DNA from: Candidatus Aalborgicola defluviihabitans | GTDB lineage: Bacteria > Pseudomonadota > Gammaproteobacteria > Burkholderiales > Burkholderiaceae_C | Assembly (NCBI GenBank): GCA_016705575.1 | Contig: JADIXX010000003.1 | Span: 372,001 to 436,000, forward strand | Reading direction: 5' to 3' | Length of the DNA: 64,000 nucleotides | Shown here: one piece after another, positions 18,778 through 27,721 of the stretch | Layout of the letters: every line of letters starts with the position of its first letter | Position numbering within the stretch: the stretch's first letter is position 1 | Translations under genes and position numbers: made by a program | Notes under the pieces: generated by a model | What the model was told of the DNA's origin: nothing | The model's database searches: none | What the model saw: the letters and a program-made list of their open reading frames with translations, nothing else

Positions 18778-19583
18778 TCAGTCCAGGAAACCTGCCGGAA
18801 CGACTTCCCGGGCATGCTCCCGCTCCCAGTAGGTGGAACGGCCATAGTGACTGTAGAGTTCCTGCTCTCGGCTGCGGTTGAGGTCCGCTGAGGATTCATA
18901 GTGCGGGCTGTTTCGAACAGTCGCCCGGGTCAAGTTGACGGTAACGCTGGAGTCAGCCCAATTCACGTTGGTAATCCACTCTGGTGGAATCAAGACCTTG
19001 TTGCCCATCCACCAGTTGCTGGTATTAATCACCAAATAACGAATGGCCCAGGTCGCTTCGTCTACCAGCATGCCTTGTACATGGCCAATGTCGCCGTCGC
19101 TGGCATGGACATGGTAGCCCGCAACCGCCGCGCAACTGCGCAGATGCGGGTCGTCTTCACGTTGGCTGCGCTCGCGCTCGGCCTGGACGTGAAGCTCGGC
19201 CGCCTCGGAGCGAATCGGCACTATCGGCAAATACAGCCCATCCCCCAGTACCCTCCTGTGCCCCAGTAGTAAGGATAGGCGTAGTAGTCGGCATACTCCA
19301 TCTCGTGCTGTCGCGACACCGGCTTCTTGGTATCGATGTCCGGGCTATTCTTTAACTGGTCCCGGGTCAGGCTTAAAGACAGGCGCTTGCTAGCCCAGTC
19401 GGCGTGTTGCACCGCATAAGGGGAAATCAACACATTGCGACTGGTCAGCCAGGCACCGGTTTTTATCACCATATAGCGGACCACCCAGGATTGGTCGTCG
19501 AAGTAGGCGTCCGTGAGTTCGCCCACATCTCCATCGGTCGCGGCGATGGTGTAGCTCTTGAGTTCTTGCATATTGCGCAGCAT
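18778..19583 (-). CDS. PRC-barrel domain protein, frameshifted as read
   Basis: Two adjacent minus-strand frames make one protein of about 268 residues with two PRC-barrel repeats. The first repeat is YTIAATDGDVGELTDAYFDD...WVVRYMVIKT; the second is YHVHASDGDIGHVQGMLVDE...WAIRYLVINT. The frame breaks at about 19236 where one G appears missing. The PVSRQHEMEYADYY linker and terminal HYGRSTYWE match the common two-repeat family in this group, usually linked to stress or surface adaptation but of unproven function. Confidence 0.75.
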
Positions 19584-19905
19584 GGTGCTTCACTCCTGAT
19601 CAGTGCCTAGGACAGCCTGCATCGTGCTGCCAGGCTACCGCCTGGTCTGTGCGCTGCCTAACTGAGTGCAGATTTATTGGCGCTGGATGAAGGGTACGAC
19701 ACCAGTGTGGTTGTCATTGAACCAGTGCAACTTTTCAGGATCTGCAAATTGCGGCTTGTCAGAAAGCGAGTGGTCAATCGTCGAAACTCCTGGCGGCTAC
19801 TATTGCTTGAGCCAGGTGGACACAGCAGGCACGCGCACAGGGCTGTGCTGCAGACCACGCAATGAAGAATGGTCCGACAATACGGAACCGCAGACCAAAG
19901 CACTC
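19584..19905. other. intergenic region, no convincing gene
   Basis: This 322-nt gap lies between two divergent genes. A minus-strand frame ending KLHWFNDNHTGVVPFIQRQ at about 19675 reads like the tail of a protein, but two stops lie upstream and no start was found. I see no clear promoter or hairpin with a T-run. Confidence 0.4.
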
Positions 19906-21208
19906 ATGAATCAATTGCAAATTTTTCTCCCCTGCGCCGCTGGCGTGGAAGACCTGCTGGCGCACGAGGTGCATAACCTCACCGGCCTGCAGGGCCAAGA
20001 CCTGCTGACCCGCCGGGGCGCGCGTCATGGCGCGCACCACCTGGCGCGACGTCATGCGCCTGAATCTGCACAGCCGTCTGGCGCAGCGCGTGCTGGTGCA
20101 GCTCTCGTACACCGACTACCGCAATGAGCAAGACCTGTACCGTGCGGCCTCTGAGGTGGCGTGGGAGATCTGGTTCACGCCCAAACAAAGCATCAAGGTG
20201 GAGGTGACGGCCCAGCACAGCCCGCTCACTTCCCTGAACTTTGCCGCGCTCAAGATCAAAGACGCGGTGTGCGACCGCTTTCGCGACAAGGCCCACGGCG
20301 TGCGCCCGGACGTCAACACCCAGTGGCCGGACGTGCGCATCTACGCCCACCTGACCACCGACTCCTGCTCGCTGTATATCGACACATCAGGCGAGCCGCT
20401 GTTCAAGCGCGGCTGGCGCGAAGACAAGGGCGACGCCCCGCTGAAAGAAACCCTGGCCGCCGCCATGATTGCCGCCAGCGGTTGGGCCGATGGCGATGAC
20501 GACTTGCTCCCTCTGTACGACCCCTGTTGTGGCAGCGGCACCATTGCTATCGAGGCGGCGCAAATTGCCTGCAACATTGCGCCGGGCAGCCTGCGCCACT
20601 TTGCCTTTGAGAAGTATTTGCCGTTTCAGGCCCATGTCTGGCATGCCATTCAAGCCGAAGCTGCCGCTGCCGTGGTTAAGCCGCCGGCGGGCCACCAGGC
20701 CCTGATTTACGGCAGTGATGTGTCCCACCGCATGGTGGATTTTGCACAGCGCAATGCCGAGCGCGCCGGTGTGGCCGACGTGGTGGAGTTCCGTGGAGGT
20801 GATGCGCTGCAGCGCATGCCACCCACCGATAGTCCCGGCGTGATGTTGCTCAACCCGCCGTATGGCGAGCGTATTGCCGTGGCCGGCGTCAGTGGTGCGG
20901 GTGCGACCCGCTCAGGCGCGCCACGGCGGGCCGCGCAGGGCGGCAATGCTGCACCCGATTTCGAGGGTCAGTTTGGAGCGCGCGAGCAGGCCATCACCGA
21001 AGACGGCGGCGAATTTTTCAGCCAGCTGGCAACCCACTGGAAGAAAAATTTCTCCGGCTGGACCGGCTGGATTCTCACGCCAGATCTCAAGCTGCCCAAC
21101 AAGATGCGCCTGAAAGAGTCGCGCCGCGTGCCCATGTGGAACGGCCCCATTGAGTGCCGCATGTTCCGCTTTGATATGGTCAAAGGAACGGCCCGTGACC
21201 GCACATAA
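19906..21208 (+). CDS. THUMP-domain 23S rRNA guanine-N2 methyltransferase (RlmL N-terminal type), frameshifted as read
   Basis: The protein of about 434 residues starts at ATG 19906 (MNQLQIFLPCAAGVEDLLAH). It has a THUMP-like RNA-binding half and a Rossmann methyltransferase half with DPCCGSGTIAIEAA and the catalytic LLNPPYGERI motif. This equals the N-terminal (m2G2445) half of E. coli RlmL. One extra base at about 20018-20022 shifts the frame. Both sides are conserved, so the break is probably an error. A Gly/Ala-rich insert follows the NPPY motif. Confidence 0.82.
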
Positions 21209-21608
21209 GGTTGTTGTGGACACCAATATTGTTCTGGACGCGTTTGTGTTCAACGACCCCGCCGCCCAACCCTTGCTGGACGGTTTGCGCAGCGCCGCTT
21301 GGCAGTGGCTATCCACCCAACCCATGCGCGAGGAGCTGGAGCGGGTTCTGGCCTATCCGCAAATCGTCAAACGGCTGACCCACTACCAGTTGCAGGCCGC
21401 TGGCGTGCTGGCGCAGTTCGATGCCCTGGCCCAGTTGCAGAACGTGGCGCCCAAGGCCCCGGTTACCTGCAAAGACCCGGACGACCAAAAGTTTATCGAC
21501 CTGGCAGTGGCCCATAGAAGCCACTTGCTGAGCAAGGATCAGGCCGTACTTTGTATGAGAAAACGGCTCCTAGCCCTCGCCGTTACTACGCAACAAGCTA
21601 TAAATTAA
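21195..21608 (+). CDS. PIN-domain protein, COG1569-type toxin family
   Basis: The 137-residue product from GTG 21195 overlaps the end of the methyltransferase gene. It shows the PIN acidic residues in VVVDTNIVLDAF, a central Glu (MREELERVL) and the distal CKDPDDQKFIDLAVA. PIN proteins are Mg-dependent ribonucleases. No antitoxin gene is adjacent, and this COG1569 group often occurs alone. The last 15 or so residues and the stop codon come from a copy of repeat family I. Confidence 0.78.
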   Translation: MTAHKVVVDTNIVLDAFVFNDPAAQPLLDGLRSAAWQWLSTQPMREELERVLAYPQIVKRLTHYQLQAAGVLAQFDALAQLQNVAPKAPVTCKDPDDQKFIDLAVAHRSHLLSKDQAVLCMRKRLLALAVTTQQAIN

Positions 21609-21615
21609 ATAGCAT
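21561..21615 (-). repeat. dispersed repeat family I, copy 4 (forms 3' end of PIN gene)
   Basis: On the minus strand it reads TGCTATTTAATTTATAGCTTG to the core GGCGAGGGCTAGGAGCC. It supplies the C-terminal codons and TAA of the PIN gene. Confidence 0.7.
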
Positions 21616-21620
21616 TACCG

Positions 21621-22461
21621 ATGATGATGACCACACCGAATCCCAACCCCAGTTCCACACCCAGCGTGACCGCAGACCAGTTCGACAACATCGACGCGAT
21701 CCTGGATGACCTGCGTACCCGCTACGACGAAACGCCCCAATGGGAGTTTTGCGAAGGCTTCATGGCCGCGCTGATCTGCTGCCGTCGCCCTATTCCCCAG
21801 AGTGAATATTTGGACGTGCTGCTCGCCATTGGCGACGACACGCTGCCTGCCGTGGTGGCGACTGAGGGCACTCCGGACGACGCTGGGGGCTCATTTGCCG
21901 ATGCCGCCCAGCGCGAACAATTCCTGCACATCTGGAACCAACGCTGGACCGAGATCCAAACCGCGCTGGACACGCCCACCGAGTCACTGGAAGGCGAGGC
22001 GGCCTACCACCCGGAGGTGATGGACGTGCGCGGTGCCGTCGCCGCGTTGAGCGAGACCGAACGCGCCGGAAATGGCCGATGACCCGCTGCCTTCATTCGG
22101 CCAGGTTTGGGCGCTGGGTTTCATGTTTGTGGTGGAAGCGTGGCAGGACGAATGGGTGCCGCCCAGAGAAAAAAAAGCCGCCAGGTGGCACGACGTGGCC
22201 ATGCAGGCCATCGTCGCCCTGACCGAAGACGACGAGGGCGAGCCGGAACTGTCCCCCTTTGACGACGACGGCCCGCCCTCCATGAGCGCCGACCGGCTCA
22301 ATGCTTTTGCCGATGCGGTCTGGTCGGTTTATGACCTGCGCGAGATTTGGCGCGGCATTGGCCCACGCGTGGAAACTGTGCGCCGCGCCGACGTACCGGG
22401 GCGCAACGACCCCTGTTATTGCGGTAGTGGAAAAAAATACAAGAAGTGCCACGGGCAGTAG
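21621..22461 (+). CDS. UPF0149 (YecA)/SEC-C zinc-binding protein, frameshifted as read; 3' end rebuilt by element insertion
   Basis: The first half has the UPF0149 pattern WEFCEGFMAALICCRRPI; the second has PLPSFGQVWALGFMFVVEAW and a SEC-C zinc motif RNDPCYCGSGKKYKKCHG. An extra G at about 22067-22069 separates the halves. The gene ends KCHGQ-stop at the left junction of the integrative element. The right junction preserves the presumed original end (YKKCHGA-stop). The element therefore targets the 3' end of this gene and restores its stop. SEC-C motifs bind zinc in SecA-like fashion. Confidence 0.8.
22438..22454 (+). repeat. left attachment-site repeat (attL)
   Basis: TACAAGAAGTGCCACGG codes for YKKCHG at the end of the SEC-C gene. 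It is identical to 33558-33574. Confidence 0.82.
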
Positions 22462-22551
22462 CTATTTCTTTATAAAACAACAGGTTAGCAGGTCGCTAAG
22501 CCCTAAAAAATGTTTTACATTTGTTATGCAAATGGCAAAATTGGGTTATAA

Positions 22552-22569
22552 GTTAGGCAAATGTTAGGC
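22552..22569 (+). repeat. inner 18-bp direct repeat, left copy
   Basis: GTTAGGCAAATGTTAGGC contains two GTTAGGC units 4 nt apart and includes the integrase ATG (22561). An identical copy lies at 33480-33497, just inside the right end. Candidate arm-type integrase binding site or an older junction. Confidence 0.75.
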
Positions 22570-23826
22570 ACTGAACACCGAGAACTGCTTGAGGACGGGA
22601 AGGTGCTGTTGTTCACACGCAATGGCATCTTTCAGGCCCGCTATTACAAAGGCGGCCGAAGCTACATCTACAAAACACTCAAGACGACAAAGCTTGACGA
22701 AGGACGCAAGCGGGCTGTTCGGTTCATGTATGAGATGGAGTTCAGAAAAGAAGCTGAACTGCCCTTGCAACAAAAGTCCTTCAACGACGTCATAAGCGAA
22801 TACGTCGCAATGCGACAGCGTGATTACGAGCAGGGCCAGCATCTGCCCGCCAACTCGTCCAATCAACAGCACACCAGCATCTACATGCTGCGCCAGATCA
22901 AACGTGTGTCCAAGTTCTGGCGCGAGTACTGCGGCAAAGTGGCGGTGGACAAGATCGACAACGCCAAACTGAAGGACTACATCGGCTGGCGCAAGGATTA
23001 CTACGGCAACATGAAGCCGCTAGACATACCACGCAACGCCAAACTGCACCCGGCAGACATGACGTTGCAGTGGGAGACAACGCTGGCAAAGACGATCCTG
23101 AAATATGCACATGAGCAGGGCTACAGAGGCAAAGCGCAGCTGCCAACATGGCGATTCAAGGCGGCAAAGAAAATTGTTCGTCCTGCATTTGCTCCAGGTG
23201 ACCTGGCTACCATCATCAAGGGCATGACTGCATGGATACGTGAAGTGCCGATTGACGATGCCGAAAGGCGTTACACGCGAGAAATGGTGCGTGACTATGT
23301 TGCGATACTTGCACACTCTGGCATGCGTATTGGTGAGGCCAACAACTTGAAGACAGGTGACGTTTACAAGTTCGTGGACAGCAAAGGCCGCAGCAACTAC
23401 CAATTCAGCGTCAAAGGCAAAACAGGTAAACGGATCGTCGTTCCGCTAACAAGTGTTGGACGGTACATGGAAATGGTCCAGTTCCGCAACAAAACGTTGA
23501 AACATTACAAAGGGAAAATTCGGACCAGCCAGCGCAAGACGCATGACAAGGGGGATTGGCTGTTCCGCATGTTCGACGGCAATCGTGTCATCACGCTTAT
23601 CGATCAGTTTCAAGCATTCCTCAAGTCCATCGACCTTGCCGAGAACCGTTACAGCGAGCGATATAAGTTGTACAGCTTGCGGCATTTCTACGCCGCACGC
23701 ATGATCTCAAAGGGCATACCGGTGTTCGACATTGCCCAGAACATGGGGACAAGCGTCCAAATTATTGAGCAGTATTACGGCAAGAGCGCGACGTCCGTGG
23801 TGCTTGCAACAAGTCTTGGCGGTTGA
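22561..23826 (+). CDS. tyrosine-type site-specific integrase
   Basis: The 421-residue protein has an N-terminal arm-binding region, a SAM-like core-binding domain (FNDVISEYVAMRQRDYEQ) and a C-terminal catalytic domain. The catalytic residues visible are Arg in HSGMRIGEANNL, Lys in KGKTGKRIVV, the box II region SLRHFYAARM and Tyr in IIEQYYGKS. Box II has Tyr in place of the usual first His. Position at the element end and adjacency to attL indicate that it drives integration and excision. Confidence 0.9.
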   Translation: MLGTEHRELLEDGKVLLFTRNGIFQARYYKGGRSYIYKTLKTTKLDEGRKRAVRFMYEMEFRKEAELPLQQKSFNDVISEYVAMRQRDYEQGQHLPANSSNQQHTSIYMLRQIKRVSKFWREYCGKVAVDKIDNAKLKDYIGWRKDYYGNMKPLDIPRNAKLHPADMTLQWETTLAKTILKYAHEQGYRGKAQLPTWRFKAAKKIVRPAFAPGDLATIIKGMTAWIREVPIDDAERRYTREMVRDYVAILAHSGMRIGEANNLKTGDVYKFVDSKGRSNYQFSVKGKTGKRIVVPLTSVGRYMEMVQFRNKTLKHYKGKIRTSQRKTHDKGDWLFRMFDGNRVITLIDQFQAFLKSIDLAENRYSERYKLYSLRHFYAARMISKGIPVFDIAQNMGTSVQIIEQYYGKSATSVVLATSLGG

Positions 23827-23911
23827 TCGAACGAAGCGTCCAATCGTCCAGACGATTCAGCAATTTTCTGCACGGCAATGACTCAAACGTTTCCACGTCG
23901 TCCTCTCTCGA

Positions 23912-24127
23912 CTAAGCACGTGGTTTGATCGTAGTCCCCGTTGTCGGCGTATTGCTGTGCGACATCCGCTGCTTGGACTGTCGTGCCTTCAACTGATCAG
24001 CACTGGCCTTGGCCTGTGCGCCCATCTGCGTTGCCTTCTCTCGTGCCAACTTGGCGTTGTCTTTCAGACGGTCAACGCGGCTCTCTTCAGCACTCGGCTG
24101 GTCAAATTCTTCTAGTCTCATGGTCAT
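23912..24127 (-). CDS. small charged hypothetical protein
   Basis: This 71-residue product is Lys/Glu/Ala-rich and probably one long helix (VDRLKDNAKLAREKATQMGA). A second ATG at 24121 is better spaced from the upstream GGGGG run. It is third in a minus-strand set after the DUF6641-type and 54-residue genes. Function is unknown. Confidence 0.5.
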   Translation of the reverse strand: MTMRLEEFDQPSAEESRVDRLKDNAKLAREKATQMGAQAKASADQLKARQSKQRMSHSNTPTTGTTIKPRA

Positions 24128-24164
24128 CCCCCAGTAAACGCATATTTACCAGGGGATGTGCGAA

Positions 24165-24329
24165 TCACTTGACCAGCGTGGGCGTTCCAATCACGTTGCC
24201 TCGACCGTACTGCGCTTCCATCATGGCTTTGGCATCGAATGGATTCATTGCCTGCACCTGTGCCCAAACAGTGACCTTCATTGAACTGGTTTGAGACTGC
24301 ACACGAACCATGGTCTTGTAGGTATTCAT
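24165..24329 (-). CDS. 54-residue hypothetical protein coupled to the DUF6641-type gene
   Basis: ATG 24329 overlaps the stop of the upstream gene (ATGA). The product begins MNTYKTMVRVQSQTSSMKV and ends GNVIGTPTLVK. The coupling suggests it is translated with its neighbour. No domain is recognised. Confidence 0.5.
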   Translation of the reverse strand: MNTYKTMVRVQSQTSSMKVTVWAQVQAMNPFDAKAMMEAQYGRGNVIGTPTLVK

Positions 24330-24775
24330 GCCTTCTTCCCCTTCTTAAAGCCTGCACGCAAAGTGCTGCTGGCTTGTTCAATTTGCGTATCCAGTTCGCC
24401 AGCAGTGACCGCAGTCTTGATTACTTCCAGTGTGGCAATCAAGTCTTCCATGTCCGCTGTCTCAACAGCGTTCTTGCCCTTGATGATTTCAAGAGTCTTG
24501 GCGCCGTATTTCAGCGTCAATGCGATCTTGCCGTTTGCTGCTGTAAACCACCATGGTTTCACGCGACGAGAAATCTCGACCGGTTTACATTCGCCAGACT
24601 CCGTATCGGTTACAAATTTCACTGTTTTTGCAGTGAAAACGTCACCTGCGATTGCGGCTTTTGCCAGCGAAATCTGGTGGGTCAAATGCGCGGTCAGCTT
24701 GTTGCGACGCCAGACGGTGGGAGATTTGCGATCTGCTGTAACGCTCACGAGTTTCAATTTTGCCAGTGCTGTCAT
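24326..24775 (-). CDS. DUF6641-like hypothetical protein
   Basis: This 149-residue basic protein (TALAKLKLVSVTADRKSPTV, RRVKPWWFTAANGKIALTLK, AGFKKGKKA end) resembles a family I know as DUF6641, found in betaproteobacterial genomic islands. The assignment is from memory of the pattern. It heads a three-gene minus-strand operon and is preceded by an A/T-rich GAGGTGAAAAATG start region with a good ribosome-binding site. Confidence 0.6.
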   Translation of the reverse strand: MTALAKLKLVSVTADRKSPTVWRRNKLTAHLTHQISLAKAAIAGDVFTAKTVKFVTDTESGECKPVEISRRVKPWWFTAANGKIALTLKYGAKTLEIIKGKNAVETADMEDLIATLEVIKTAVTAGELDTQIEQASSTLRAGFKKGKKA

Positions 24776-24981
24776 TTTTCACCTCATTAAGTAGTTGGAA
24801 ATGCAAGTGTGTTTTCAGACTGTCAAAAGGTCGACCGGTATTTGCCTCTGTAAGGCAATCAATTTGAACCGTTGTAGATCGTGGGAAATGCCCCACGAAA
24901 CAGCTTGTTGATACGCCGGATTCCGGTTGTCCATCTGCTCAAGCGACCGTAAAGTTGTGCTATCAATACAGGAGCATATGC

Positions 24982-25251
24982 ATGGCGCTATTCGAAATGG
25001 GACAGGTCGTTGCAACACCGGGCGCGTTGCAGTTTTGCGAAGCCAACAAGATCAACCCGCTGTTGCTGCTAGGCCGTCACATAGCAGGTGATTGGGGTGA
25101 CTTGGATAGTGCCGATGTAGCCGCGAATGTTCACGCAGTGCAGCACGATCTACGCATTTTCAGCAGCTACGTTGTTGGTAGTGCGAAAGTATGGGTCATC
25201 ACCGAAGCTGATCGCAGTTCCACCTGCCTGCTGCTGCCGGACGAATATTGA
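24982..25251 (+). CDS. plasmid/ICE-associated small conserved protein
   Basis: The 89-residue protein has AGGAG 7 nt before ATG 24982. The pattern FEMGQVVATPGALQF, then RHIAGDWGDLDSAD, then KVWVITEADRSSTCLLLPDEY matches a widespread family on plasmids and integrative elements that databases often mislabel as a type I restriction subunit. Its function is unknown. It is convergent with the next gene across a strong hairpin. Confidence 0.75.
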   Translation: MALFEMGQVVATPGALQFCEANKINPLLLLGRHIAGDWGDLDSADVAANVHAVQHDLRIFSSYVVGSAKVWVITEADRSSTCLLLPDEY

Positions 25252-25297
25252 CAACAAACGGCTCTGCGCGACGCGCCCCACTGAATGCAATTTATGC

Positions 25298-25338
25298 GTG
25301 TAAAAAACAAAGCAACAATGTTGCTTTGCTTGTTACAC
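25298..25338. terminator. bidirectional terminator-like hairpin
   Basis: CAAAGCAACA (25308-25317) pairs perfectly with TGTTGCTTTG (25319-25328), and outer arms GTGTAA and TTACAC extend it. It lies between two convergent genes. Confidence 0.75.
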
Positions 25339-25344
25339 ACAGCC

Positions 25345-25614
25345 CTACCTTGCTGCGTTCGTGCTACTAAACGTAATTTTGTTTATTGCGCGCTGCCGTA
25401 TCAATTTTTGCAACTGTGCAGCATTGCGCTCCCTTGCTCTAAGCGCTTGCACGTACTCGCGTTTGCGCCATCCGTGCGCATGCAAAACACCAATCATTGC
25501 GCAATTTGTAGCAAAGTCGCTGTAAGCATCTTTGTAGCTACATCCTGCGTTAGCAAGTATCTTAATCACGTGTCCCACTGGCGCACGCTCACCATTGCTT
25601 AAATGTCTATACAT
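25345..25614 (-). CDS. small hypothetical protein
   Basis: The 89-residue basic product begins MYRHLSNGERAPVGHVIKIL and contains an Arg-rich helix (ALRARERNAAQLQKLIRQRA). A strong GAGGAG lies 8 nt before the ATG, supporting translation. No family is recognised. Its basic character would fit a nucleic-acid-binding or regulatory protein of the element, but nothing proves it. Confidence 0.55.
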   Translation of the reverse strand: MYRHLSNGERAPVGHVIKILANAGCSYKDAYSDFATNCAMIGVLHAHGWRKREYVQALRARERNAAQLQKLIRQRAINKITFSSTNAAR

Positions 25615-25754
25615 CCTTAACTCCTCTATCTAATCCAACAATGCAGCAGCTTCTACTAGCAACTATTTGCTAATAAACAACATAATGTGCACGGGATTGG
25701 ACGCTATTTTATCAATTTCGCATGAACAACGCAAGTAAAGTATGGTATAAGCGC

Positions 25755-26000
25755 GAGTTTTGTGAAACTCTGGAGGCGTTAAAAAGGCGTCAGGCTACCT
25801 ACCCCTTACCGCCCTCGAAATAATCGCTCCAGAGTTTCATCGGGTGATAGCCCAAAGGCCGCGAATTCGGGGTGAAATACACGTTTGCAAGGCTGATACG
25901 GTGTCATATGCAAGAGTTCAGAGCCCTGTTGAACGCTGAGCGTCGGCGAAACCGCATTTCTTGGTCAAGAAACGTCAACTTTGATGCCATTCGTCACCAA
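25755..26000 (+). ncRNA. candidate structured RNA or leader upstream of the polymerase-like gene
   Basis: GAAACTCTGGAG (25764-25775) and CTCCAGAGTTTC (25827-25838) are perfectly complementary 12-mers. GAGTTT (25755-25760) can instead pair with AAACTC (25765-25770), giving mutually exclusive hairpins like an attenuator. Further hairpins follow (GGGTGATAGCCC; TTTCTTG/CAAGAAA at 25954-25969). No open frame of note covers the stretch. It may be a leader, a small RNA, or a replication/recombination site. Confidence 0.4.
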
Positions 26001-26025
26001 GTTATCGCTTAATTTCAGCGATAGC
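26001..26025. repeat. 25-bp interrupted palindrome, site S1
   Basis: GTTATCGCT and AGCGATAGC arms flank a 7-nt centre TAATTTC. It is one of three related sites in the element, about 240 bp before the polymerase-like gene. Confidence 0.75.
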
Positions 26026-26263
26026 AGCGCATGCCGTGTGCTGTTCACAAATCTACCCACGCAGCTCCCACAAATGGTAAGTAGAAGTGTGGGGAAGGGC
26101 GTAGCTGCACAGCACTTTTCGGCAAATCGGCAAAAAGTGTGGGACTTGTAGTATGCATAAGTGATGGCAGCACATGGCGCCACATGTGACTGACTGCTAC
26201 AACTGAATTGCTTGTTAAAGCTCCCTCCCTGTAGATCAATAAGAACAAACGAAAGGGATGGAA

Positions 26264-27721
26264 ATGAAAGACAAGCTCATGGCGGCACTCACTGCGAGAC
26301 ACCCGCAAATGAAAGCAAACATGGTTGACCGCTATGTCACCAAGTACGTCAATGCAGTGATGGCGGAAATCGCCACGCAATACATGTGCATGAGAACAGA
26401 TGACGTGGAAATGGACTTTGCCGCCGACAGGGCCAATCGGACCAGTGGTCGTTACAAGAATGCTGGGGTCGTGGGGTACGTATACACGCTCATGCAGGAT
26501 CACATGTCCACATCGCTGGTCGTGTCCATGCGCGAAGGCGACAACCTCACGCATCGCGTCAGTCGTGTCGTATTCAATCCAATTTACAAGAAGGAAATTA
26601 TGGAAGCACTTGGCAGTTTGACGATTGAATGCGAGCCTACGCGATTGCAGGCTTTGAAGGCAAAGTCCAATGTAGTAGTGCAAGTAGATCTGGATTCACT
26701 TGCCTCGTACATCGCGCAGACACGGATGACGCTCAAGCAGGGCTCACACGTCGAAGCCTACGAAGAAAAGCTGACGCGAAATTTGATGATTGCGACACAA
26801 CTCGTTGACCTTGCACGCGTCGAAGACAGCGTTGCCTATCTGGACGAGTATTGGGAGTACATTGACAGCGGACGAATGCATGGTCATGGTCTCAGCTTGC
26901 AACGCATACCGAAGGAGGTTCGGCATGCTGCGCTTGGTCATTGCTATCGCTATGATTTCAAGGCTGCAAGTTACGCCATCATGACCTCACTGGCATTGCA
27001 GATTGATCCAACGCTCAAGACGGCAGCGTTGCAGGATTACATTCGCTACCGCAGCGCCATCCGCAAACGCATTGCGAAAGAGATTGGCATCAGCGAAGAC
27101 TGGATGAAAGGCATCTTCACCGCGCTTGGCTTTGGCGCTCAACTGAAGGACAACCCGCACACCGAAATTCGCTATCGGCTTGGCCGCGAGAAGTACCACA
27201 AGCTTATGTGCAATGCGGAGTTCTCGTGCATCGTGCGTGAACTGGAGCAGGTGTCAGCCACCATCCTAAATCACGTTGGCAAAGTCGACTTCGAGCTGAT
27301 GGGCTTGACGTACAACGAGACCAACCCGAAAGACGGCATCAAACGCACCAAGAACCAAAAGCTTGCGTGGATCTACCAGTGCTTGGAGTCTGATGCGTTG
27401 AAGCTGTTTGCAAGCTTGATCCCACAAGCCTACAACGTCAAACTACTGGTGCATGACTGCGTGTACGTGGAGCAGCGTCTTGCATCGCAAACCCTCAATG
27501 ACATTGCGTATGGCTTGCGCCAGAAGTACCCGCTGCTGTCATTCGAGGGCGAGAAAATCACACCGATACAAACTGCTGACTTTGTCAGTGCCAAGGATCG
27601 GGAGATTGATCGATTCGTGGCAGAACATAAGGCTGGCATTGCAGTGGAGCGGATGGCTGCAGTACGAAAGTACGGTTCCCGCATGAGTGGCGGCCATTCA
27701 AATCCATACTACCAAGCTTAA
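26264..27721 (+). CDS. family A (Pol I-type) polymerase-like protein, minimal
   Basis: The 485-residue product starts at ATG 26264, with AAAGGG 6 nt upstream (an ATG at 26258 adds two residues). LQRIP at 212-216 resembles the conserved segment before motif A of family A polymerases. Motif A is RYDFKAASYA (Asp231), motif B KGIFTALGFG (Lys282, Phe290) and motif C VHDCVYVE (His397-Asp398). The Lys-to-aromatic gap of 8 equals that in Pol I and T7 RNA polymerase. The Asp-to-Lys gap of 51 and aromatic-to-Asp gap of 108 are near Pol I (53 and 116). The motif B Arg of Pol I (R754) is not conserved. No exonuclease domain is visible. Template and product are unknown. Confidence 0.65.
   Translation: MKDKLMAALTARHPQMKANMVDRYVTKYVNAVMAEIATQYMCMRTDDVEMDFAADRANRTSGRYKNAGVVGYVYTLMQDHMSTSLVVSMREGDNLTHRVSRVVFNPIYKKEIMEALGSLTIECEPTRLQALKAKSNVVVQVDLDSLASYIAQTRMTLKQGSHVEAYEEKLTRNLMIATQLVDLARVEDSVAYLDEYWEYIDSGRMHGHGLSLQRIPKEVRHAALGHCYRYDFKAASYAIMTSLALQIDPTLKTAALQDYIRYRSAIRKRIAKEIGISEDWMKGIFTALGFGAQLKDNPHTEIRYRLGREKYHKLMCNAEFSCIVRELEQVSATILNHVGKVDFELMGLTYNETNPKDGIKRTKNQKLAWIYQCLESDALKLFASLIPQAYNVKLLVHDCVYVEQRLASQTLNDIAYGLRQKYPLLSFEGEKITPIQTADFVSAKDREIDRFVAEHKAGIAVERMAAVRKYGSRMSGGHSNPYYQA

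Noticed and set aside
22461..22500. GCTATTTCTTTATAAAACAACAGG after the SEC-C gene as a further repeat family I copy
   Set aside because: The head is similar but the CGAGGGCTAG core is absent, and it lies inside the element boundary.
25755..27721. Retron or reverse-transcriptase system (structured RNA followed by a polymerase gene)
   Set aside because: The polymerase-like protein lacks the YxDD motif of reverse transcriptases; its motif C is HD as in family A enzymes.
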